The notes beneath the pieces are model-generated. The model was not told where the DNA came from and did not search any database. It saw nothing but the letters and a program-made list of their open reading frames with translations. Below, in pieces: positions 33,774 to 45,975 of a stretch of DNA of 64,000 nucleotides. The stretch is from Haberlea rhodopensis. Lineage: Eukaryota > Streptophyta > Magnoliopsida > Lamiales > Gesneriaceae. Position numbers and translations under genes: made by a program. Every line of letters begins with the position of its first letter. Position 1 is the stretch's first letter. The stretch covers positions 1,877,788 through 1,941,787 of the forward strand of contig CAJQUN010000033.1 in NCBI GenBank assembly GCA_907163345.1. Reading direction: 5' to 3'.

Positions 33774-34448
33774 TTTAACAAAAAATGCAATTGCCGAGCT
33801 GAATTTTTTTTAAAATTTGGATGAAACCAAATTATTAAATATTTGAGAAGTTAATAACATACTTTTAACATTCTGCACTTAAGCAATCCAATCTCCAGTA
33901 TATTATCAATGTGATGAATATGAACATATTTCAGCTATTAAGAAATTCAACAAGACACGAATTAGGTGGTTCGGCTCAAAAGAGGATCTACGTCCACCGA
34001 ACACACTGTTATTGATCAAAATCTTGCCAGATCTCTTGAATTTTGACTTGCTCTTCACTATCTCAAATAACTCGACTTGTGTATCAGTTTTGTTCACTCT
34101 GAAAATGTTAAGGAAGAGAGCTGGACAATTGATCCCATTTGGGATTCTGTGACACCCAATTACAGTAAGCCATATAATTTGACAAGAATTAATTATTTTT
34201 GTGTATAAAATGCTTCTTGTCTAAATAGCTTTCAGCACAAAACATACGATTTGAAAAAGTAAAACGAATTCTAAATATTACATCAAATAATAAAATATAC
34301 CTCGATTTATGTTCTTCCAACTGTTTCTGGCTATAATCACCATTAAAATAAGATAATCTTGACGTAGCAACTTTTATCGTACGAAACAATATTCAACACA
34401 AGAAAAACTAACAATAATAAAATCAAGGCGGGTATTACTGGCTTCATG
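33774..34448. other. Spacer, no gene recognised
   Basis: AT-rich; no domain in any frame. Confidence 0.45.
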
Positions 34449-34615
34449 GTAAGCCATGGTGTGTCCGAGTTGGAAAAACAGTATGAGCTTAGGCCCATAA
34501 AGTCAAGAGTTCGATTTTTATTGACAAAACTTTCTCGGTCTGAGTCTGTCGAATCGGGCTTGACTAGTACTTTTACCTGTTTAACATGGTTTGCAGGGTA
34601 CTGCATCAACCTAAA
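34449..34615 (+). mobile_element. SINE-like element (tRNA-derived)
   Basis: GGTGTGTCCGAGTTGG (34458-34473) resembles a pol III A box and AGAGTTCGATTTTTA (34506-34520) a B box, at tRNA-like spacing. The 3' part has TTGCAGGGTACTGCATCAACC, reminiscent of plant Au-type SINE tails. Not a functional tRNA: no matching acceptor stem. Confidence 0.5.
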
Positions 34616-35984
34616 AACTTACCTAGTATACATCTCAAATATAACGGCTGCAAGTTCCCTCGTCATTAAGAAAAAAAGGAGGGTGTTATTTGCACTCCAT
34701 AATATATTCTATAATTTGACAAAATTCTCCTAACATATAACTTTCTTTTATATATATGTTTTGAAATAATTTCCTGAGTTTGATTAATTTACATAAGTGG
34801 GCATAAAGGTCATTTGCATATTTTTTAATGTACTTATTATGTAATAATATAAATAATCGCGGTCAATTATTTATTCCAAAACCAAATGGAACGTAAAAAA
34901 CAAAATAGAAGAATGGAAAGAAAAAGACTTGGTTAAAGAGGAACCGTACAGTGGCATTTTCAAAGATGGTGTCCGTAGTAGTAATAATTAAAGGCGGTGG
35001 TGATTGCAGGAAAATATTATTCTATCGCCATTATATTTATTTCCATCTTGACTAAATCCCTTGATTAGTGGAACTTAATCGTGCTAAATGTCAAGATCCG
35101 ACAAAACTATTTAATATTGTCTTAAAAATATGTCCTGCTCCTGCTTTACTAATTTTTTATATATAGATTTGAAAGATTATTTTAGACTTATTATACAATT
35201 TACAACCAAGATTTCCCACAACCAAACCACGGTTCATTTATTTAAACATAAAGACAAAATATATTAACTAGAAAGAAGCAAATATGACGATTAAAACAAA
35301 GTTAGTAAATAAGAACAATCATAAAATCCACATGAACCGAAACAATAAAACAAGTGAACCAACGGGAGTTAAGTGCGTCCTCCTAACGAACGTGGAACTA
35401 TACGTGTAACTACATTTTGCAACAGTAAAATTCTAAAGAATCCCGAGATTAGTGCAATTTTAGGATGTGACACGGATTAAGCAACAAAAACCAGGATCGA
35501 TTACTAAGTTAAGAGCTGGTACGTTGAATGGGATGGATTGATAATTGAAGTTCAAATAATTATGCGTCAATTTTAGTGAAGCTAATTTAAACATGAAAAA
35601 TTGAAACATGTAGAGTTGGATTCTAAGAGCCATGTATTTTCAACATTCGGAATATAATCAAATGTTATTTTAAATTATTAAAATTTGACATTGTAATCAA
35701 AGTTTACCTTCAAATTATTTCTGTCTGGCAAGAATGGCTTTTTTTTATTATAAAACAAATAATCATGCTTACCAATCCTAGAGTCCATTTTCACACTCAG
35801 TAACGCGACAAATCCGACTTAAGATGGAACTTTTCATTACAGAAAAATCGCAATTTATTAAATATTCATTTGAAAAACATATACTAGATCATAAAGTTTT
35901 AGAGAAATGGAGCCAAATATTCAATCAATCTTACTCCTTTCGCCATTTATTCATCTATATATATGCTCATGGAGTTAATAGGAT
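34616..35984. other. Spacer, no gene recognised
   Basis: AT-rich DNA; no domain seen in any frame. Confidence 0.45.
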
Positions 35985-36320
35985 TTTTAGCAACGAACTC
36001 CCTTTAGTTTTTCAAATAGGCGGTTTACATCAACGTTGTTTGAAAATAGATAGTTTATCTCCTTGTGGTTTTCAAAATAGACAGTTTCTCTAATATAGCT
36101 TGAAATATGCAATTTAACCCATATAATTTGTAAATACGTGGAAAATACCACATCCGTGTGAGAGGTATAGTATATTATATTTTGCAAACTAAATGGGATA
36201 ATCTATTTATGATATCACATGGGGTAAAGTGATTATTCACGATACCAATGGGTAAAATGACGATTTACAAACTATATGAGTAAAGTGTTTATTATCGATG
36301 GCTCGAGTTATTATTAAGAT
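35985..36320. repeat. Dispersed repeat with 26-30 bp subrepeats
   Basis: Imperfect subrepeats of the form 'TTTTCAAATAGGCGGTTTAC / TTTTCAAAATAGACAGTTT / AATATGCAATTTAACCCATA'. The same family recurs at 38130-38470 and 51390-51535. Confidence 0.6.
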
Positions 36321-37195
36321 GTGTTGATATCTCTAATAATGTTAAAATGTATATGATATTCCATGCAATAAATGGATGACACCTCAGTTCAACACGTTAT
36401 CGCTAACGAGACCTCAAACAAAACACTTTCACTTTAATATCGTTCGCTCAATTTTGTGAAAACATAACAGACCAACGGTCGGTCGATTTGTACTGATACA
36501 CACCAACCCTATCTTACTGAACTCTTTAAGCCTTCAATGAGATGGCTTGACTGACGGCCGATCCTCGACCACTCGAGCTAAAAAGAAAGTCATGAAAAGG
36601 GCGTATTGCTTGACTATTCGAGCTCATACACAACTCGCTTGCCCTCTAATGCTTCAACAATCAGCACTCAATCCATGAAACTCCCTCGAGAATTCGACAA
36701 CTGCTAGCATATTACTGATTGATATGGACACATCTCTATCTGATAAGGCACATCCTGTAAATATGGTACAAATCTTGAAAAATATGGTAAAATCAAATAG
36801 GTAAAAAATAATTATGGATTCATTCAATTATTATTAATTTAGGTCATTAACAGTCTTTCAGCTATAAAGCCTATATCTGCATCTTATTTATATTATATGT
36901 ATATATACCCTGTTTTGAGTTTTGAAAGAGTTTCGCTAAAAAGAGAACTCCCGGCTCCATTTCACTTGTTGGTTCGTGTTTTTTCGGACCATTGCTGCTG
37001 AAAAATAATCAGATTATAGTTTACATCAACAAAACAATCATGTGTGGATTTTCATATTCCATCCACCATGTACAGAGGATAAGAACCAATATCCTATATG
37101 GAGCATGCTGATTTTTAGTTTGCTTATAAAAAGCTATTGGTAAACAAAACCATTGAATGTTTGCTTATTAAAGTAAAAATCGGCTTGATAAATTT
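36321..37195. other. Spacer, no gene recognised
   Basis: Nothing recognised. Confidence 0.4.
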
Positions 37196-37380
37196 CAATT
37201 AATCACAAAATTGTCACCGTTCAACTTAAAATAATCAGAAGCATCTCATGTTTGCTTCTCCGTTTCTGCTCTTATCTGTTTTTTTTAGAAGCAATATCAT
37301 TAACAAGAAAATTAAACACTAAATTTTTTTGGTATAAAAAATAGATAAACACTTCTGATAAATATTTGTAGACACATACT
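37196..37380. repeat. Dispersed repeat, copy A (partner at 42676-42860)
   Basis: Shares ATCTCATG/ATTTGTT, TTTTTTTTAGAAGCAATA, AACAAGAAAA and AAACACTTCTGATAAA-like blocks in the same order with 42676-42860. Probably two copies of one non-autonomous element. Confidence 0.55.
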
Positions 37381-37659
37381 TAATCCAAAAGATATTTTGT
37401 CAGGCTATTTTTAAATATTTGTAGGATCGAGTGCTTACCATTTTACCAGTAACTATAGTTAATGATAATAGCGTAACATCAATCTTTTCAACCACACTGG
37501 TACAAGCGACACGTGTTCGATCGATCATAAAACAGAGACAATTGTTGAACCCCAACAATCTTCGGCGATTTATTTTCGTATTATATATATATAGATTATA
37601 AAAAAGATATAAAATTTAGATTTATTTTCTTTAAAGATATACCCCTTGCCGCCACTTGA

Positions 37660-37850
37660 GGACTTGAATAGTAACATGCTAAATATGGTTAATTTGATGA
37701 TATTTTTAAGGGTATTATCTTTAAAGGTTCATGTCACCATACATTTGAAATATATCATTTGAAATATTTCAAATGTATGATGAGATACATTCTTAAGGAT
37801 AATTTTCTTAAAGTAGCATCAAAGTTCCCGCTAAATACATAGTTATAATA
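37660..37850. mobile_element. Foldback MITE-like relic
   Basis: A perfect 16-bp inverted repeat CATACATTTGAAATAT around a 10-base loop sits at 37738-37779. The flanks continue as an imperfect inverted repeat for about 60 bp on each side (e.g. TTTAAGGGTATTATCTTTAA against TTAAGAAAATTATCCTTAAG). No coding. Ends and target duplication not resolved. Confidence 0.5.
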
Positions 37851-38129
37851 TTTATATGTATATGTATGGATTTAATGTTATTGCCCTGCGAATACATGAC
37901 AAGTTACAATATGGACTATAGTTACAAGTTGTAGAATTATTACCGACACGGCAAATTAAAAATAAAAAAAGATAAATATATTGTATATCGCCTGCTACCA
38001 CTTACACTAGTTGATCATGTCACCACATAATCCATCCAACCCCTTATTCAAACAAATCGACCCCCTACATTGGATCTTTTCTTCTCTTCTATATACAATC
38101 ATCACAGCTGATTTTCATTAGAGCGATTG

Positions 38130-38470
38130 ACGGATTACCTCTTATGATTTTGAAAATATACAGATTATCTATCTGTGGTTTGAAAATAGACATTTTATCC
38201 CATCTTTGAAAATAGACAGATTACTCAACTGTGGTTTGAAAATAGGCATTTTATCACATTCTAGTTTTGAATATGGGCACTTTACTCCGTTATGGTTTGT
38301 GCAAAAAATGGTATATATAGATGATGTATTTTGCACCTATTCACAAACCACAAGGGGGTAAAATGCATATTTCAAATCAAATGAAGTAATCTGCCTATTT
38401 TCAAGCTCACAATGATGTAAAATGCATATTTTAAATCATAGAGTGTAATATGTTTATTTTCAAAATCGAC
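38130..38470. repeat. Dispersed repeat with TGGTTTGAAAATAG subrepeats
   Basis: Tandem-like subrepeats of about 35-45 bp containing TGTGGTTTGAAAATAG(A/G)CATTTTAT. Related to 35985-36320 and 51390-51535. Confidence 0.65.
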
Positions 38471-39044
38471 AAAGGTTAATCCGGCATTAGCTCGCACAAA
38501 ATCATAAAACGCCAAGAATTTCCTGTCCATGCAAAAAAGAAGAATAAAAGTTTGTGCTTTCTCCTCGAAACTCCAATCCCTCCCACCAAACTTTCCGTTC
38601 TCTGTTTGCTTCTCAATAATCTTTTCTTGTTCGAAACAGAACAATACAAAAACGCGTGATTACGTACTACACACAAGCAAGATTCATTCATCATTCTCTT
38701 GGGTTTTTTTATCCCAGCTTTCAAGCATCCCTTGAGATAGTATAAGAATCAGTTTTTTCATGGAATTTGTGCTCCCATTCCCTCGTCTCTCATCCTTTTT
38801 CTTGTTTCTGCATTATTGATTGATTTTCAATTAAAAAGGCTGCCATTCTGTACTTTGGTGAATGGATGCAGTGTAATCACTGTTACTGAAGAGTGGTGGT
38901 TCCTTGTTTTACCTTACTCAGAGGAAGTGTACTTTTTTCTGCGTTAATAATAAATATTTCCTTGTTTGGGATCACTAAATTATTCCCTCGCATTTCGTGG
39001 ATCTGACATTCACCGTTCTGCACCTTGATTTCTTGTGGGTAAGG

Positions 39045-39260
39045 GTAAGCTCTCGTCTTTTTCCTATTTTATGGCCACTGTTTATTCAAATAATTTTTTT
39101 CCAGAAACTTGAGACTTGTTAAATAATATTCGCTTCAGTTTTAGCAAACTGCAATTTCAAAGTGTGAAGCTAAATTCGGAATCAGCTACCATTCTCCATT
39201 TTTATCTTTTGCCGAGTTGAAATGTTCCACGAATCTTGATTTATTTTCATTGTTTGACAG
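39045..39260 (+). other. Probable 5' UTR intron of the methyltransferase gene
   Basis: Donor GTAAGC at 39045 and acceptor TTTGACAG at 39253-39260, 28 bases upstream of the start codon. The region 38700-39044 would be the untranslated first exon. Plausible but unsupported by transcripts. Confidence 0.4.
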
Positions 39261-39288
39261 AGTTGGGATTTCAAGAAATTATTAAAAA

Positions 39289-40493
39289 ATGGGGAAAACA
39301 GGCAGAGATTGGACGCAGATCTACGCGATCTACGGTGTGGATGATTGGCAGAACCCATTATTCCTTCTCATTCATGCTATGGGCTTCTCCGTTCTCTCGA
39401 TTGTGTTCCTTTTCTACTTCGAACCTATTTGCTATTTTCTGCAACACTTTTTCCCCGGCCCTGCTTCAAGTCGATTCGCCGCAGGTTTCACCGGTTCAGT
39501 GACAGCGCTCTCCGCCATGTGCCTCTTCTTTGCCGCCGGGAACTTCTTCTACTCCGCTGTGTCCCTCCACTGGGACATGTCCCAGCGCATCGTATCCTCT
39601 GTCTCAGATTGGTCCTCCGTCAAGCACGCACTTGACCTGGGCTGTGGCCGAGGCATCCTCCTTAACACCGTCGCTATGCAGCTCAAGAAATCCGGATCCT
39701 CCGGCCGTGTGGTTGGGCTCAATCCTGCCAGAACCCAGACCACCCTCAATCCAACGCGCACCCTGAAAACCGCTGGTCTCGAGGGCGTCCAGGAGTACGT
39801 CACTTGCAGGTATGGAGGACCCGACCCAAATGCCTACTTGAAATGAATACAATATATCTTATGCATCATTTTCTACAAACTGCAATTTTTTTATCCGTTC
39901 ATGCTTTAACCAACTTGAAATGAATACAATATATCGTAAAATAAGTGTAGATTATTATTATCCAAATTTTGAATATGCAGTAGCGACTGAATACTGAGCA
40001 CTTCAGAATTATACTTCTTTACTTGAATTCAAATTTGACTTTTCCAACCCAAGAAATAATTAAATTAAACTATTTTTTTTATCCGGGCCGCCATCTATCT
40101 ACCTAATTATGTTTCCCGAGCAGGCCAGGCGACCCAAGGACACTACCCTTTAACGACAACTACTTCGATGTGGTGGTGTCGGCTGTATTCGTACACCGGG
40201 TGGGTAAAGAGTTCGGGGCCAAGTCTGCTGCTGCGGCTGCTGAGCGGATGAGAGTGTTGTGTGAGGCGGTGAGAGTACTGAAGCCCGGGGGCGTAGGTGT
40301 GGTGTGGGACCTGGTGCACGTGCCGGAGTACGTGCAGCGGCTGAATGAGCTGAAGATGGAGGATATTCGGGTTTCTGATCGGGTCACTGCGTTTATGGTC
40401 AACAGTCATATCGTCTCGTTTCGGAAGCCACGTCAGCATTTTGTCGGGTCCGGTGAGGTCAGATTAGATTCGAGATTCAACGGTCTTTGTTGA
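39289..40493 (+). CDS. Membrane-anchored SAM-dependent methyltransferase, two exons, 296 aa
   Basis: Model: 39289-39809 joined to 40124-40493 (891 bp). The intron uses CAG|GTATGG and GAGCAG|GCC and restores one frame across the split codon. The N-terminus (MGKTGRDWTQ) is followed by two hydrophobic spans, about residues 23-45 and 65-90, so the protein is probably membrane-anchored. A class I methyltransferase fold follows: motif I LDLGCGRG at 115-122, VVGL at 141-144, the PGDPRTLPF and YFDVVVS region, then VLKPGG and VVWD. It ends in a basic, non-hydrophobic tail. Family knowledge: plants carry uncharacterised proteins of this layout; the substrate is unknown. Oddity: the position after VVGL, normally the acidic residue that binds the SAM ribose, is Asn145. 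The start is the first in-frame ATG after the presumed leader intron. A hAT-type element begins 173 bp past the stop. Confidence 0.88.
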
Positions 40494-40666
40494 GAGTTGT
40501 GAATAAATAAATAAAATGTTTTTATTAAAAAAGAAAGGGTGGAAAATGGAATACAGGGAAATGTTCAATTTGTTCTGGGGATACGAAGTGGAACCAGATA
40601 CTTTATATTTGAGTAATATACAAAATATTGAATTAATTTTGTTTTCTATGTTCCGTCTATATCATG

Positions 40667-41418
40667 CAGTGTTTTGAAAATCGATTCGAATCGATCGGTT
40701 CAATCGGTTTAACCTGTAACCAGTCCTTGATCCGGTCGGTTGACCCTTCAAAACCACCCTGATAAAAAACCAGTGGGAAGATATAATCTATAAAAAATCG
40801 GTTCAACCAGTGAATCGGTTGACTGGTTGAACCAGTATGTTCCTTCATTTTTCTTTCCTTTTTAAAATTTTAATTCTTTTTTATTTTTGTAAAATTATAA
40901 ATCAAATTTGTAGAACAAAATACATTATATATAATTTATTGTTATTGAAATGATTACAAAATAATATTTTATGCGTGTTTTTATCAAAAAATTCATATAA
41001 TTCAATAAATGTGTCTTGTATATTATATATAAACATGCTTAGTTTCTCGTAAATTATAATATATGTGAATAATTTCATAATATCTAAATATTTTATTATA
41101 ATTTTGGGATATTGATCTTTTTGGCATTATTGTTGTTTTTTAGATGTTTTATTATTGTTATTATTTTAGGTTAGATATTTTATTTTATCTGATTTTTGAA
41201 GTTTGATATGTTATGTTGGTGTAACGATATTCTTTTATTGTGAACAACTTGAAACTATAGTAAAATATATGGTATATATATTTTACAAAACATAAAATAG
41301 ATATTACATAATGCTGACGTCATCACCGGTTGAATCAATGGTCCAATCGGTTGAACCGATCGAACTTGTAATCAGTAAGAGCATCGATTTCATGTTTGGT
41401 CCGATTTTGAAAACACTG
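40667..41418. mobile_element. hAT-type non-autonomous element, 752 bp
   Basis: Terminal inverted repeats CAGTGTTTTGAAAATCG (left) and its near-complement ending CGATTTTGAAAACACTG (right), flanked by a perfect 8-bp duplication ATATCATG (40659-40666 and 41419-41426). The 8-bp duplication and CAG..CTG ends are hAT hallmarks. Subterminal regions carry repeated CGGTTGAACC / GGTTCAACCGG motifs, as expected for transposase-binding sites. The centre is AT-rich and has no transposase. Confidence 0.9.
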
Positions 41419-41426
41419 ATATCATG

Positions 41427-42675
41427 CAATTGAATAACTTTCTATGTTATTCCCAATTACATGCTAGCATGGGCTAATCTACGTTACTAAAGTGGAATAA
41501 AATTATAGGATTTTTATCGAGTGGAAAAATAGAGGTTTTTTAAATATATAGATATGTATATAATATATTTTTTTAAAGAAGTAGCTGTCACATTCCCCTA
41601 AATTGCATTCGCCCCTGGATGCACGGATCCCGCATATGTTATATATATCTATAGACGTTCTTTTGATGCATCGAAGTATTTATTTTCCTACACTAATTTA
41701 TAAATTGTATTACGAAAAAAAATATTCCAAAAGAGTGTATCCATGGATAGAAGGTTTATTTAAATTGGAAGCGGTGATGGGTTAGTGTCTTACCCAGTTC
41801 GAAAAGAAAGGGAAATGAGTTTGTCTGAGACTTCAAATCTTTGGCAATTGCTGGGTCCTCATGTTTCCTAATCACCGAACGGCATTTTATATTAACAAAA
41901 AATGAATATCCCTAAATTATGAGGTAACCCAAATGACATAAAACCAACCAACATTAAAAAATTTATGAAAGGATGAAATTCTAACGGTGACATTTTGAAT
42001 ATAGTTGCTTATGTCTGATTACCAATTAGTTAAGCAAGGAATTATCAGTATTTAATTTAGTGATGCAGTTTGGCTCCGTGCAAGGACGTAACATAGTGGA
42101 GGCAAAAGTTAATTATAAGTTGTTTTCTTTTGGGTTATTTGGCGAAGTTAATTATAAGTTGTTTTCAAACTCCAATTCATCGTCTTGTACCTTTCCATGG
42201 ATGGAGGGGTGAAGCCATTATAATCGGTTAGGCAGTTCCTGTATGTTAATGTCAAAACCTATGGTGGCATTTTAAAAAAGAAAAAAAATCAAGTAATCAA
42301 TAGATTAGTCCTATAGCATTTAAGCATTGGGTGGCTCCATCTCGGATTGGATTGAGACTAAACAACTAACTTTTCCTCCTCATTTTTCAATTTCCTTATC
42401 GAGTGAGCCGAAGATGAAGGAGAAAGGTCACATCCCATCTAATTGAATTGAACATCTAACCAATTACTCAGCTTTTAGGTCTATACAATAATACAACAGT
42501 CTACCAACAAGTATTTTTTGTGTCCCCAACAGCGAAATGGTTCAAGTTCTACGTATGTTTGTAATTGCTTATTCAAAATATTTTGATGTTATTTTGATTA
42601 AAGTTGGAAAAAGTTGATTTTAAGAAGAAAAAAAACATTAAGTTTTGTTATTAAATAAAAAAACAACTTAATGAT
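41427..42675. other. Spacer, no gene recognised
   Basis: Contains a short duplicated phrase AATTATAAGTTGTTTTC (42110-42165), nothing else. Confidence 0.4.
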
Positions 42676-42860
42676 TAATTACAAGATTGTAACTGCTCAA
42701 CTTAAAACAACAAGAAACATCTCATTATTTGTTTATCTATTTCTACTTTTACATGTTTTTTTTAGAAGCAATAGCAGAAACAAGAAAACCAAATACCCAA
42801 AATCATTTTTTTGGTCTGAAAAGACGATAAGTACTTCTAAGAAACATTTGCAAAAACACA
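42676..42860. repeat. Dispersed repeat, copy B (partner at 37196-37380)
   Basis: The blocks shared with copy A keep the same order and orientation; spacing differs by a few bases. Confidence 0.55.
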
Positions 42861-43589
42861 CTTTGTGTGTTTGGGATTATATTTGCTTAGAAATTCGGAA
42901 TTCGTGTTTGAAAAATTCATATAATTCCAAACAATTGCACCACTAAAGCATTACAACAACACGATTATGAGACCAAATAATGAATGTCTTAAATTGCTTA
43001 ATTATTCAAGTGAAGGAAATAACCTGAACAAGCTCTATATATATATATAGTTACGTGACAGTTGGGGAAAAGAATCCATAATTGGCTAGTATTTATTTTT
43101 CTGAACAATCACATCAAATTAGAATTTAAGAGGATCAGAAATGAAAGAGATTTAAAATTTATAAACTCGTTTGTAGACGTGTCTTATAAAATGTTCCAGC
43201 TAGCCTTTAGAGGCAATAACACAAGAAAACTTGTTCAGACATTGGCAAAAGGAATGTCTTCAACCTTACACAAGTTGTTGCATTTGCATGATTAGTGATA
43301 TCTGATCGTGGATTAGCGAATTGGTTCTGTCAGTTTTACCTAAAACCAAAATTAACAAAAGTTGATCCAATTTGGCATCAGATGCTGCTTGCTGCTTCCT
43401 AACGTTTGGTGAACATGTTGACAACATTTGTACAGTTTGAAAGATTTTGAAGACATTATTATTATCATTATAAATTTATATATGGATTTTGATAAGTGTT
43501 GGAATGTCTGCACAACGCTCCAAGCAACTCTTCTGTGCGCTCGTAGATGAGTAGCTCAGCATTATCTATGCCATAACAATCCTGACCCA
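42861..43589. other. Spacer, no gene recognised
   Basis: Open frames here show no known domain. Confidence 0.4.
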
Positions 43590-43990
43590 TCGGCACCCAC
43601 GTACTGCAGCTCCTACTACAAAATTTTTGCTGGGTTGCATCTTTAACAGTGAGTTTAGTTATGAGTGCACCCCAAATTGATTTGGCTTCCTTGTTGTTGC
43701 AGTACACATCAAACAACTCATTAGAAAGCATTTGTATAATAGTATGACGACATACCTTGTTGGCATGTTGCCATATTTCATGTATCTTGGCATCTACGGT
43801 TGCATCCGGCTGGGGTTCTATCAGTGCATATGCAACTCAATGAATGTCAAGTAGAGAGTGCACTCGTTCTTGCCACCTTCTGAAGTTTTCATTAGCGAAA
43901 ACTTCAATTTGGAAACATCTGGGAGAGGTTTGGTGTATGGCAACTGGACTGGAAGAACAGCAGGTGGAGTCTGTGGAGAGTTTCCAGTAG
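43590..43990 (-). pseudogene. Copia gag fragment with in-frame stop
   Basis: The minus strand reads a copia Gag N-terminal region: IEVFANENFRRWQERVHSLL, then an in-frame stop (near 43841), then YALIEPQPD, KIHEIWQHANKV and MLSNELFDVYC...KSIWGALITKLTVKDATQQKF. These are typical Gag (UBN2-type) phrases. The frame stays the same on both sides of the stop. No zinc knuckle, protease or pol follows, so it is a truncated relic. Confidence 0.75.
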
Positions 43991-45146
43991 CTTGAGAGGC
44001 ATCGTTATCATTTTTGGAGATAGCACCGTCCTAAAGAAATTATTTCATTGGTATGAAATATTTCCCCAAGATTAAACAAGTATTCCACTAACTTTAAGAG
44101 GAACACGACCAACAATAATGTAATCCAACATTGTGGAAGGCGGAGGAAAAAATAAAAGTGAATAATGAGCCGTAGCTTTTCAAGAGTAAGAAAATGAATG
44201 GATGATAGATTCTTATTTCAGAAAGTTGGCTTGGTATTATTTATAGAAAAATAATGTGTGCATTGGAGTTCAAAATATTCAACGTTAACAACCAGATTTT
44301 GAGATCCCGATGTACCATTCTGTTCTTGAAATTTTGCAACCAAATCAAAACTGGATCAACTATCTTTCACCAACATAAATGCACGTTGGCTCCATTATCA
44401 AACTTGTGAAACTAAAATACTTGATATGAAATAGTCTTTTGAAATACACTATTTTTACAGCAGCACCCGCATATAGCTTAGTACGGAGCTTTGTGTTATC
44501 ACTGTGTAAGAAAATTAAGTCGAAGCTCTGCTATCAGCTATAACTTTTAACATAATGTTAAGTGCATGATCGTAACAATAAGCTCAATTTAGCAATATGT
44601 CTGGATCATGGCCCGGTGCATGGTTTGATGTAATAGCTAATTTAAAACATGGTATTTTCCTACAAATAGTGGGGTCTGGTATGAAGCGAAGCCCTGATTT
44701 GGCTTCAATTCGCCCAATTGCAACTCATATTTACTATCATATATGGTTTGACAAGCCCTTCAAGCGAAAGGTCTGGGCTCAGCATTGTTATATAAAGTGC
44801 ACCTCTAAGGTCCAAAAGGAATACTCACTATTTAATATATTTAGTATTTATATTCCTGATGAATAATACAAACAAGAGCAAATTGAAAAATTTGCTCTTG
44901 TTGGAACGTAGCCACCCAGATGACATTCGGCTACATACTCCAAAGACGTACATGGCTTCACTTGGACACATCACAATTTTAGTGGATCCACAATACGATG
45001 GACGGAATAAATAAGGAATTTCAGGGAGGTATACTATAGAGAAACATATTGCAAATAAATTTGGAAAAAAATATTTATATCAAAATAGATATAGGAGATA
45101 ATTGTATTCACATAAATCCATTTTTAAAAGTTTTGGTTTGAAATAA
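43991..45146. other. Spacer with one strong hairpin
   Basis: No gene recognised. At 44871-44902 a perfect 14-bp inverted repeat AACAAGAGCAAATT encloses a 4-base loop (GAAA). The flanks are not inverted beyond this. Confidence 0.45.
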
Positions 45147-45975
45147 CAGGTGCACATAATTGACATTCACTTAATGATGCACATAAATCACATGAAATAA
45201 CAGGTGCACATAATTGACATTCACTTAATAGTGCATGAACATACTGTGCATGAACTTGCGGAGAATAACTGGTGCACAAAAATATAAAATTGGTGCACGA
45301 AAATATAACATTGGTGCATGGAAATATAACACTGATGTATGAAAATACAACACTGATGCACGAACTTTGTGTTAATTAACTGATTCACAAAATTTACAAA
45401 AAGCAACCTGTGCACGAATACAATAACTGATGCACTGAATTAAATGGTTGGTGTATCACTATTTAATTTCATGCATCACTTACTTAGTTGTAGGGTTCGT
45501 GCATCACCCGCTTGCCCTTATGGTTCGTGTATCACCCACTTGCGATTATGGTTTTTGCATTACATATTTTTTCTATGTTTCTTGCATCAGTTACTGATTT
45601 TAATTTTCGTGCATCAATTACTGATTTTTTTCAATTTTCGTGCATCACCTACTTATTGCATCACATATTTATTTTGTGTGTTTCATGCACCACCTACCTA
45701 TGTTGTATGTTTCGTGCATTACCTACCTTTTTCATTATTTGTTCGTCGCTTACTTTTTCTATGTTTCGTGCATCACCCACTTGCGATTATGGTTCGTGCA
45801 TCACTTACTTAATTGTATGGTCCGTGCATCACCCACTTACGGTTATGGTCCGTGCATCACATACTTTTTCTATGTTTCGTGCATCAGTTATTGATTTTAA
45901 TTTTTGTGCATCAGTTACTGATGTTTATTTTTCGTGCATCAGTTATTGATTTTTAATTTTCGTATATCACTTACT
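45147..45975. mobile_element. Second TGATGCACGAA foldback element
   Basis: Same short-repeat family as 10990-12870. Left arm to about 45445 has the unit in minus sense (GGTGCACGAAAATATAACA); the right arm from 45461 has it in plus sense (TTCGTGCATCACCCACTTGC). The turning point is a local palindrome, TGATGCACTGAATTAAAT (45428-45445) against ATTTAATTTCATGCATCA (45461-45478). The left edge also carries a 52-bp direct duplication (45147 and 45199). No coding content. Confidence 0.65.

Noticed and set aside
34449..34520. A tRNA gene
   Set aside because: A- and B-box-like motifs are present, but no cloverleaf or acceptor stem can be drawn; SINE-like is the better reading.
44597..44866. 89-residue frame MSGSWPGAWFDVIANLKHG...
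   Set aside because: Reads like ordinary protein at first, but no motif, no flanking exon and no recognisable family; kept as spacer.
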